Part shown: in pieces, positions 13,611 to 22,822 of the stretch | Position numbering within the stretch: the first letter of the stretch is position 1 | Layout of the letters: the number at the start of each line of letters is the position of its first letter | DNA from: Turnera subulata | Lineage: Eukaryota; Streptophyta; Magnoliopsida; Malpighiales; Passifloraceae | Direction: 5' to 3' | Assembly: GCA_028386065.3 (NCBI GenBank) | Contig: JAKUCV010005643.1 | Span: forward strand, 62,001 to 126,000 | DNA length: 64,000 nt | Made by a program: the position numbers and the translations under genes | The notes under the pieces: generated by a model | Told to the model about the DNA's origin: nothing | What the model saw: the letters and a program-made list of their open reading frames with translations, nothing else | The model's database searches: none

Positions 13611-14838
13611 CAGGTTAGTCTTGTTAAAGCCCCTAGTGACGATCTCCAGAAAATTTTTGGAAAATTATGTTGGTAGAGGATTTGTAAGAACGAGAGTAAA
13701 TGTCCCCATGGAGCCTGGGTCTGTGCCATTGCCTTGGAATAGGATACACTCACTTTCCCTAAGCTCTCATACAAAGAAAAAGGAGAAGGTTCTGTTGACC
13801 CAATAGTTGCGGATAAAGTGTGACATGATTTGGTTAAAGAGTAGTTTTCTGTATCATCAGAAATGTGCAAGCATACAGATTGTGCAACTTGCAGCTGTTC
13901 TCTTTGCCTTGCAGATTGTTTGCGTTTGTACTTGATAAGATAGTGTAACCATTGATACCACCTTGGGCGTGGATTATCTTGTATACTAAAATTTTGTTGC
14001 CGTGCATTGCCATTGTGGTTGGCTAATGCTTTGCTTGAAAATGTTGTATGCGCTTGCAGTGTATGTTGGAAGGCGGCTCTCATATTGGCTTCTTGTATGC
14101 TCCCAGCCAAAGAAAGATGTGTTCCACTGCATCATAGATGGAGAGACGTGGAAATTGCCCTAAAATATTTTTTTGTTCCTGGGTTTCATGTTCAGATGTA
14201 CCCATAACTGTAGGATGCCGAATCTAGTCTGTTTGTTCCCTTTTTAGTAGGAACATTTTCGTAGTTGTTATCTATATTGGTAGGAGTGGAGTGAAACAGA
14301 TAATGCACTACAAGTGAGATATACAGTTCCCTGCATATTGGTGGTAGAACTATATGTCCTTTGCTCATCCATTGGTGAACTCCGAATCTGAATCGGCCTG
14401 GTTTTTGAATTTCTTGGCCGGAATAAGGACGGGGAATGGCGTGACTGACTTTGCAAATTTTGAGGAAAGTAAGAATTAATGAAGATTTTGAACAATCTCT
14501 GTTATCTAAAACCATTTGGCCGTTCGATACCAATCACATAAATATGAAGTTTATTATTCATTACAAGAATCATGAAAATATCATTGAACATGAGTTGCAA
14601 AATAAAGATAGAATCACGGAACGTTGGTTCGTTAGTACAGCAAAACCTTCAAAGGTTAAAAAGGAGAAGAAATATGTAATCGAACAGAAGGTAAATCGGT
14701 GAGAATCATTAAAACAAAAAAGAAAAAAAAGAAAAAGTGAATGAAGCAAATGAAGTAAAGAAAAAATCGGAAGTGTTTTTTAAAAATTAAGCAAAGGAGA
14801 AAGAAAGCAGTGAAAATCCAGGAAAAAAATAAATTAAA
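13611..14838. other. Intergenic: ELP1 3' UTR and spacer
   Basis: Probable ELP1 3' UTR followed by AT-rich spacer up to the tRNA gene. Small ORFs here have no recognisable domain. Confidence 0.6.
14823..14829 (-). terminator. Pol III terminator (T7) of tRNA-Cys
   Basis: Seven A on the plus strand are seven T on the minus strand, starting 10 nt after the tRNA 3' end. Four or more T is sufficient for Pol III termination. Confidence 0.8.
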
Positions 14839-14910
14839 AGGGCCCAACCGGGTTCGAACCGATGACCTCTTGATCTGCAGTCAAATGCTCTACCACTGAG
14901 CTATGGACCC
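14839..14910 (-). tRNA. tRNA-Cys (anticodon GCA)
   Basis: The minus strand reads a 72-nt tRNA without CCA. The 7-bp acceptor stem is GGGTCCA with TGGGCCC (one T-G pair). The D-loop contains CTCAGTGGT (A box). The anticodon loop is CTGCAGA with anticodon GCA, and the T-loop is GGTTCGAACC (B box). The discriminator base is U, the usual Cys identity element. No intron. A run of seven T lies 10 nt downstream on the minus strand as a Pol III stop. Confidence 0.97.
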
Positions 14911-16017
14911 TTGATATTTTGTAAGTTGATATATTTAGTAAATATCAATTTGTATGCTAGTTCCTTGCGAGCCACCCATATGCACCCGTCCTAAAATTTT
15001 TAAAATTAGTATAGCTAATGAGTAACCTTTATCTCGGGCTCAAAGCACACCTCCAACCCCTAAACTTCCCCCAACCTTGTCTAGGCAAAGCACAAACACG
15101 TAATGCAATTTCCAATCCTGTGTCAGTCACCATTTCTTCTACTCATTATTTCAGTTCTATATCAAGGTCTGATATATAGTACAATTCATACAACACATAA
15201 AGCAAAACCAAGAAACTTATGATGCAAGGGCTTTAATTTTATCTTTCAGTCCTCTAGGAGTTACCAGTTGATGAGATCTTCTGTTCACTCCTTAATTCTT
15301 TGATACCATGCACACAGCTCAGCTTCTTGATGGTTTCGAGAACCAACAGTTGGTGGCCAAAACTTTTGAGACTCTTTGATGCCCTTTTTGTCATTTCTCT
15401 TTTTTTTTGGAGTGAAGTTGAGGTTTTGACTACAGTAGCCATTTTGAATGAGATTTCTTTTGTTTGCCACCTCCACAGATCAGGCTCAACCAAGCTGTGG
15501 TCGTGAAAATTTCAGTCTGTCTGAAAACTTACCTGATTTTCGACAGTAAGTTCTTTTGGTTTTTGCTCAAATCTTCCTTTCATGTACAACTGTAAACATG
15601 AAAATTCAGGAAACTTGGTGCTGGGATGCTTCCTACTTCACGTACTCCATGACCAACTTTGCATATGGTCATTCCTTGGAGCACTGGGTCAAAAGGCTGT
15701 ACTTCCAGACTTCAAATTTTTTTTTATAGAACCCTCTTCCAGAGCCCAATAGTGAGGCCAGAATCTGATGTTTTTCTTTTTGTCAAAAAGAGACTGAAAT
15801 TTTAATCCCATTAGTCATGACCTCTGAGTTAGTTGCGGCAATATATGCAAGCAGTAAAGTTCAATATCTGGAGCATTTTAACCTGGTTGTAAGTGCTCAG
15901 AAATACCAGTTCTTATCCTGTTAGTCGCGAGTTGATTGCTCCTGAATGCTGCACATTTTCAACCTATGGACAGCCCATCACCCGTAAAACTCAGGTACCT
16001 GAAATTTAACTTTTGCT
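14911..16017. other. Intergenic between tRNA-Cys and PPR gene
   Basis: No coding exon supported. The part next to 16018 is probably the 3' UTR of the PPR gene on the minus strand. Confidence 0.55.
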
Positions 16018-18594
16018 TCAAATCCAACTGCGCCCTGGATCTTTCCTTAACCCTGTCCTTATCATCTCTGATCTTATATTGCCTGCATCTCCCCACCTGC
16101 CAGAGTAGGCATATGCACTTGATAAAGCCACATAATGAATTGGATTTTTAGGCTCAAGTTTGACAAGACAACTCAATGCAAATTCAGCTAACTGCACGTT
16201 AGAGTGCAATGTACACGCCCCAAGTAAGGCCCCCCATATTCCAGCATCAGGCTCCATGGCCATTCCCTTGATCAAATCCAAAATTTCATCAAATAACCCG
16301 GCACGACCTAACAGGTCCACCATGCAAGCATAGTGTTCCAAATCTGGTTCAACCTGGTGCATTTTGCTCATGGAATCAAACACTTTCTTTCCTTCCTCTG
16401 TTAAACCTGAATGTCTGCAAGCTGATAAGACGTTGAGGAAGGACCAGGAATCAATCTTGACGCCACTCTCTTGCATAAGTGAGAAAAGTTCAATGGCATG
16501 GTTCCCTTGCCCGTGAATCCCATAGCCGGCTATCATCACATTCCATGAAGTAGCGTCTTTATTCCTCATCTCCAAAAATATCTTCTCAGAGTAATCAAGT
16601 CGTGCACATTTAGCATACATATCAATAAGGCAATTCCCAACAAGTGTACTAGCCAGAAAGCCCATTTGGATAATGCATGCATGGAGAGCCATGCCTTCCT
16701 CTAAAGCCAGCAGATGAGCTGCTGCAGGAAGGACAGTCACAATTGTTACTAAATTAGGCTGATATTTCTCCAATATCATCCGGGAGAAAGCAGAAACAGC
16801 TTCTTTTGCTTTCCCATTGTGCATGTATCCTGCAATCATTACATTCCAAGATATCTCTTCCTTCGTAAATTCAGTTTCATTAAACAAGAATTCAGCAGAG
16901 GATAGGCTTCCACATTTAGCATACATGTCAATGAGAGCATTCTTTAGGTAGCAATCACATTCAAAACCACACTTTATAATTTGTCCATGAGCGCAGGACC
17001 CTTGGTCTAAGTCGCCTAAAAGAGCACATGCAGAAAGCAAACCCACCATAGTTCCTGAATCAGGGCGTGTTTTGGATAAGCATAATGTTCGAAACATCTC
17101 TATCGCACAGCAAGGATTACCAACTTGTGCGTGTCCATTTATCATTGTGTTCCATGCGACAGTATCTCTGTGTGAAATTCTATTGAACGTAGTCTGTGCT
17201 GAAGCAAATAATCCAAATTTTGCATACATCGATACTAAAGTTGTTCCCACCGTAAGATCTGAATCCATATCAGCCTTAATGGCGTAACAGTGTATGCTTT
17301 GCCCTAATCTCACAGAGGACCTTTCTGCACAAGCTGGAAGTACACTGATGACAGTCACATCATTTGCTTTAAAGCATTCACTTTGCATATCTCGGAACAG
17401 CGAGAGTGCTTCTTCAGGATATCCCGACTGCACAAAAGCAGCTATGGTTGCCGACCAAGTAACCACATCCTTTATTTTAAGCGCTTGAAACAGCATCTGA
17501 GCCGTGTCCAGATCTCCACATTTTAGATACATGGTTATTAGAGGAGTAGCAATGAAGATATCCAAATCCATCCCTTGCTGTCTGGCATAGTTATGAATTT
17601 CCTTTCCTTTCTCTAAATCTTTCATCTCAGCAGCAGATATTAGTGCACTTACAATTGATTCCTTGTTCAACATAAGCTTATCTCTTTTTCTGCAACTAAA
17701 CAACTCTAGAACATCTTGAAAATATCCATTATGTGCATAACCTGCCATTATTGTTCCGCATGAAACATCATCCCTGTTTGGCATCTGCTCAAAAATCTGA
17801 CGAGCTACATCTAAGTTTCCACACTTGGCATACATATCAATCAATCCATTGGAAACAGTGACATCAAAACCCCTCCTAGTAGCATAACCATGAATAGACC
17901 TGCAAGCATCAATATCACCTAGCCTCGAAACAGCTGGAACCAAATTCAAAATACTCACCAAATTAGGCTCCAAACCTCTGGACAGCATTTCTGTAATAAG
18001 CCCATATGCCTCACGGGGACAACCGCCCTTGGATAAACCCAAAATCATTGCATTCCAGGGCACAACATCTTTCTTAGGCATTCTATCGAACACCTCTTTT
18101 GCCGTCGCTAAATCCCCCATTTTGCCGTACATGTCAATAAGACTAGTACCCACAAAAGGGTCATCCTCCAAGCCTCTAAAGACAACATCTTTATGAAGCA
18201 AAAGGCCCTCTTCAAAGTCCAGTGCGCCAGTGCAAGCTTTCAAGGCAAAGGTGAAAGTGTACTTGTCTGGCTCTAAGCCTCTATTTAACATGAAACGATA
18301 CAATGCTAAAGCCTTCTGGTGGTTTTGGTCTCTGCTATAAGCTCGTATCATATAATTGTAAAGGAAAACACTTGGGTTTTGCATGGAATCGAACACAAAG
18401 CGTGCAAAGTTGCATTCTTGAAACGAAAGGTAAGATTTTAGGAGATGGGTATTTGTGAGATGGTGATTTTGTACGCCAGAAGCGATGAGGTGGGCGTGAA
18501 CTTGAAGCAGAGAGCTGAGGTTTTTGCATGAGGAGATTAGGCGCATGCAATTGGAGATACTCACGGTGTTGTTTGAGAGCGAAGCGGGAAGCAT
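16018..18594 (-). CDS. Pentatricopeptide repeat protein, PLS class with E domain
   Basis: One intronless ORF of 858 residues, starting MLPASLSNNTVSISNCMRL. Nearly the whole protein is PPR motifs of the P, L and S types, seen as recurrent segments such as FVGTSLIDMYGKMGDLATA, DVVPWNAMILGLSKGG and ATSWNVMIAGYGIHGQGNHA. The C-terminus carries E motifs (PDAGIWGALLGACTLHSN; HYVALSSAYAYSGRWGDA) and stops at DPGRSWI, so there is no DYW deaminase domain. Family role: sequence-specific RNA binding in plastids or mitochondria, mostly C-to-U editing in which E-class proteins recruit a deaminase in trans. The organelle and RNA target cannot be read from sequence. The layout recalls Arabidopsis At2g39620 (from memory, unchecked). 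Confidence 0.93.
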   Translation of the reverse strand: MLPASLSNNTVSISNCMRLISSCKNLSSLLQVHAHLIASGVQNHHLTNTHLLKSYLSFQECNFARFVFDSMQNPSVFLYNYMIRAYSRDQNHQKALALYRFMLNRGLEPDKYTFTFALKACTGALDFEEGLLLHKDVVFRGLEDDPFVGTSLIDMYGKMGDLATAKEVFDRMPKKDVVPWNAMILGLSKGGCPREAYGLITEMLSRGLEPNLVSILNLVPAVSRLGDIDACRSIHGYATRRGFDVTVSNGLIDMYAKCGNLDVARQIFEQMPNRDDVSCGTIMAGYAHNGYFQDVLELFSCRKRDKLMLNKESIVSALISAAEMKDLEKGKEIHNYARQQGMDLDIFIATPLITMYLKCGDLDTAQMLFQALKIKDVVTWSATIAAFVQSGYPEEALSLFRDMQSECFKANDVTVISVLPACAERSSVRLGQSIHCYAIKADMDSDLTVGTTLVSMYAKFGLFASAQTTFNRISHRDTVAWNTMINGHAQVGNPCCAIEMFRTLCLSKTRPDSGTMVGLLSACALLGDLDQGSCAHGQIIKCGFECDCYLKNALIDMYAKCGSLSSAEFLFNETEFTKEEISWNVMIAGYMHNGKAKEAVSAFSRMILEKYQPNLVTIVTVLPAAAHLLALEEGMALHACIIQMGFLASTLVGNCLIDMYAKCARLDYSEKIFLEMRNKDATSWNVMIAGYGIHGQGNHAIELFSLMQESGVKIDSWSFLNVLSACRHSGLTEEGKKVFDSMSKMHQVEPDLEHYACMVDLLGRAGLFDEILDLIKGMAMEPDAGIWGALLGACTLHSNVQLAEFALSCLVKLEPKNPIHYVALSSAYAYSGRWGDAGNIRSEMIRTGLRKDPGRSWI

Positions 18595-18921
18595 ATCTAC
18601 TCATTGCTCTCTACGTTATGGTTCACTTGGTTGCCTACTCATATAGGTAGCATTGTCAATGATGCTTTGGTTCACTTTGTTTTGGTTTACCCATTTTTAG
18701 TAGCCTTGTAGTTAGTGGGCTTGGAACTTCCAATCTAATTGAAGTGCTTGCTCCTTGAGTATTAATTAATTCAAACCCAATTAATTAAACCAATACCTTC
18801 TTGTTTTTGGTACAAAATTAAAACAATCATCATTAGCATGATTTGGTTTATTTTCATTTAAAGGTTTTTTTGCCATCTAATAATTGAAAATCTAGGCATG
18901 GGAACTAAGCTAGCAAATAGA

Positions 18922-19021
18922 AACCACCAAATGTTGGGTAAAGGATTGGCAAAGTTGGGTTAAAGAAATCATCTTCTTTCATACCAACCCACCAAAGGTT
19001 GGGCCAAAGATTGGCAAAGTC
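18922..19021 (+). repeat. Degenerate direct repeat of about 36 bp
   Basis: Two copies of a unit reading roughly CCACCAAATGTTGGGTAAAG then GATTGGCAAAGT occur at 18922-18958 and 18986-19021 with a few mismatches, separated by about 27 bases. The unit lies in the PPR/ADF intergenic region. Function unknown. Confidence 0.7.
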
Positions 19022-20204
19022 TTTTATGTTTTAGGCTTTGTACATGTGTCCTCATCATCTTTTGTCTTTTTTTCCCAACATAAGTAACATTTCATTATGC
19101 GGCCAGCAAGAAAACGGCACCGTGACGATTTGCAAATTGCGGTGCATAGCAGCAAGCGACACGCAGCCTGGACATAAAAGTTAGCCGACCTGACGTGGCC
19201 GAAACTATTTAAGCCGCCAGAGGAAACGTGGCAAAATCTGGAGGAGGCAAAAAAAAAGTCTTTTTCCCATTGATACTGTGACACTAACCAAGACAATACG
19301 AATTCTCCCTAAAACTTTTCCAATTTACTTTAACCATTTATTGTCTGCCTCGCTATTTAAGGACATATACAATATAAATTATAAAATCAAATTTTTTATA
19401 TTCTATCTAATCAATTAATGTCTCAAACAAAAAAAGAGGAAGTGAATTAATCATGATATCAACTATAAAACTTCTCTCTTAAATTTTTTTCCTTCAAGAT
19501 TTTTTTTGCTTTATCAACAAAAATTTTGTTATACATTTTATTTTACAAAATTAATAAAATATAATAAGAAGAAGGTTGACTTAATTAGTTGAAGTTAGTA
19601 AATATTCTCTTTAGATTAAAAATTCAGGTTGTTATTATTGATCTGATCTAACCGAGATAATAACTTGTAATACTTATGTTTTTGTATAATTTTCTGCTTG
19701 GTCAATTTTTTTAGTTTATTAAAAAAAGTTTATTGTAAATTAGCAAAGTAAGAATAACTTCAATGGGCTAGATCAACTAGTTGTATCTGTTCTAGCTTAA
19801 CCAAGTCTTAGGGATGCAATAATTAAGGGGCCCAAAACGACAACTTTTACAATTTTTATCAGGTCACGAATCAAATTAGTTTAGGCTCGCTGATTTTTCC
19901 TTAAGAGGTAGAGTGACCTACGATACTCGTGCAAAAGCAAAGAATTAAAAGTAAGAATTAATTTTGAAAAAAAAAAGAATGAATAATAAATTACCAAAAT
20001 TGGAGGCAAGTTTTGACTGTTCTATTTTATCAAGAACCCTTCCAACTACAAACAAGCGTCAGCCCTCACCGCAAAACCGTGTTCTCAAGTTTTTCCAAAC
20101 CAAAGTCCAAAACCCAAACCCACAAAAAAAAAAGTATAAGAAGAAAAAAAAAGAGAAAGAAAAAGAAAAGAGAAGGAAAAAGCTCTATCTTTATCACAAA
20201 CACC

Positions 20205-20284
20205 ATCAACACCACCACCACCACCACCACCATTTCTCTCGCGCTCTCTCTCTCTCTCTCTTAGCCCTAGATTCTCTCTCTCTC
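20205..20284 (+). repeat. (CAC)n and (CT)n microsatellites in ADF leader
   Basis: A CAC/CCA trinucleotide run (about 20205-20231) is followed by CT-rich dinucleotide tracts (20242-20284) just before the ADF start codon. CT-rich leaders are common in highly expressed plant genes. Confidence 0.85.
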
Positions 20285-20302
20285 AGTTATTCTCTGGTGA
20301 AA

Positions 20303-21561
20303 ATGGTAAGCAACGCCGCTTTGACTGATTACTCTTCTTCTTCCACTACCGCTACTATTTTTATGTCTTTCATTTTTTTTTTTTGTTTAAAAACTTTCTA
20401 TGATTTTGCCCGATTTTCTTCGGGATTCCTGGGTTAGAGGTTTTTTTTTTTCTTTTTTCTTTGTTTCCATCAAGATTTCATCTACTGTTAACTTGCTGCA
20501 CTTTTATTTTTATTTTAAATTTTTATGCTGTTTGCTGATAGCTTCTGTTGATGATCATTTTCTTTGTTTTATTTTATTTTTTATAATTGGCGTTGGTGCT
20601 ACGTTACGGCTCTCTTTTTTCTTTTTCATATAAAAAAAAACTATTAATGGTTAGCATGATTGTGGGAGGGGGATGTTATGTTAATATATATGCTTCTATG
20701 AGTGAATTCCGTGGCGGTACTGATTAGGTTCTTTTGTGGACAGCAAATTAGTTGGCCCCTAATTTGTGATTATTTAGAATTGAAGACTGTTTTCCCTAGT
20801 TTATTTTTTCTCATGATCTCTCAATCGGACGCTGTGGCTTTAATGATCTGCTTATAAGAGGATCAATCCTACCAGAAAATGTCAACGGATTCTGACCCAT
20901 TTGATGTTTTTTGCTTGATTGGTTATATTCCGGGGTGTATTTTGCAGGCAAATGCAGCGTCTGGGATGGCTGTGCACGATGAGTGCAAGCTCAAGTTCTT
21001 GGATTTGAAGGCCAAGCGGACATACCGCTATGTCGTCTTCAAGATTGAATTGGAGCAGAAGCAGGTGGTTGTGGAGAAGCTTGGTGAACCTACCGACTCT
21101 TACGAGGATTTCACTGCCAGCCTTCCTGCTGATGAGTGCCGATATGCTGTTTATGACTTTGATTATGTGACCGACGAGAACTGCCAGAAATCCAGGATCA
21201 TTTTCATTGCTTGGTACTTAACTAGAACTGTTAGTTGATTAACTATACCCCCTACTAGTGGTGCCATCTCACAAGGTTGATGCGCCAGGGGAGAGATTAG
21301 TGTGACAGTCGTCTGGGATACACTTCTAGTATAAAAAGAACTATACTGTTAGTTATTGGTTATTAACCACCCTTGTCTTGCATTCCTGATGATTTTTTGT
21401 GCCTGTGTAGGTCCCCTGACACAGCCAAGGTGAGAAGCAAGATGATTTACGCAAGCTCGAAGGATCGGTTTAAGAGAGAGTTGGATGGCATTCAGGTGGA
21501 GTTGCAAGCCACTGATCCTACAGAGATGGGTCTTGATGTCATCAGAAGCCGCTCGAATTGA
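20303..21561 (+). CDS. ADF: Actin-depolymerizing factor (ADF/cofilin)
   Basis: Exons 20303-20305 (ATG only), 20948-21213 and 21411-21561 give 139 residues, the standard plant ADF length. The lone-ATG first exon, ATG|GTAAG, is the known plant ADF gene structure, and the frame closes exactly. The protein starts [20 protein letters not shown]. Ser6 is the position phosphorylated in plant ADFs, which blocks actin binding. The ADF-homology fold follows, with [20 protein letters not shown] and the actin-binding long helix around [20 protein letters not shown]. Role: severs and depolymerises actin filaments in the cytoplasm. A start further upstream in the intron is ruled out because the intron start matches the donor consensus. 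The numbered family member cannot be assigned. Confidence 0.96.
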
Positions 21562-22822
21562 ATGTATAGTACCTGCAATGCTATGGCTATCTGGTTCATT
21601 CACTGTTACTGTTCATACACTCTCGACTTACAATCTACTTATTAGAGTTGTGTCTTCTCTTGTTACATTTGCGCCTGTTGAGGTTGTGGATTTAATGGGG
21701 GTGAGTAACCCCTGCCAGTGTGATACTAAACAGTAATATGATGGTTTGTGGAGGTATATCACAGTTTCATTTGTTTGCATTTACTCTGTTTGGCATTTGA
21801 CAACAGTATTTGTGTTTCCTTAACTCTCTTTGGAAATGGAATGAGATTGGCAATTCTATAGTAAGTAGTTCTTGTTATGCACCAGAACAAGGGGAATGTC
21901 TTCAGGATATGATGTCTACTCATGAATTTTAAGTGGACGTTAGGGAGAATTCCTTGAGTGTCGATAATGATAATGAATTTGCTTTTATTTGGGTTTTTAT
22001 TTTATTGCTTGGTACCAAGCAATGGAGACTAGTGGGGACTCGGAGTCCGGGGTTAAAGATATTCATTGTGTCAACCGTGGGCACTTTCTAAATGGGGGGC
22101 ACTTTCCAATAGGTTGCACTTGTATTTGACTCTGTTTCTAGTTTCAGTTGTTGGTCAGGTCTGTTTTTCATGGAGGATGGAGATGTTAATCCATCTCACA
22201 CCGTGGCCTCTTTCTTTTTTCATCTGGTAGTTTTTTTCCCCTCCTGGTTTTCGGCTTAAATCACGAGGCCGACTAATCTAGAATCGGACATTGTCGGACC
22301 CATTATAGCCATAGGGATGATCTTCTCAACATTATATTTTTCTACCCGGACCTTAATTAAAGGACTCGGGCCAACAATTGTTACTTATCCTCTTGTAGTT
22401 TAGAAGTACCTTCCAGTTACTTGATTCAAGGCTTTTTTTTGGGTAGAATTAATTCAAGGCATTGGGCAAGACAAAATAGGTTAACACTGACGTTCAAGTA
22501 TTCCACTACACCTTGCGCGCTTGTGAGCGCAGTAGTCAATTTTTCTATTTTCAATCATCACAATGATCAGAGTCAAAATGTGAAGACAACCCACTAAAGG
22601 AGCATCCATGTAGTGAGCAGTGACCGACCAAAAATTGAAGAAGAATTGAATCAGCAGGTAAGAACAACATGATCAGGTCCTATTTCTTTGTAGAGATCGT
22701 CGATATGATGCTGATACCCCTTCCTATTTTTCTTCAAAAAGCGATGGGAAAAATAAAAATTATTTGTTGGGTGGTGTCCAATTAAATATCTATGGCGACG
22801 GTGACTAGTGAGTGATTTGAGG
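21562..22822. other. Intergenic between convergent ADF and bHLH genes
   Basis: 3' UTR of ADF on the left and of the bHLH gene (minus strand) on the right; the two genes converge. No coding exon recognised. Confidence 0.6.

Larger units (their letters stand above)
18595..20302. other. Intergenic between PPR and ADF genes (divergent promoters)
   Basis: The PPR gene (minus) and the ADF gene (plus) are divergent, so both promoters are here. AT-rich, with no coding exon recognised. A degenerate direct repeat (18922-19021) and the ADF leader microsatellites are listed separately. Confidence 0.65.

Noticed and set aside
19964..20437. 157-residue plus-strand ORF with poly-Lys and poly-His
   Set aside because: It is translation of the A-rich, CAC and CT repeats in the ADF leader and runs past the ADF start in another frame.
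20879..20947. ADF start at ATG 20879
   Set aside because: It would add 23 residues with no ADF counterpart. The ATG|GTAAG exon at 20303 gives the standard 139-residue protein.
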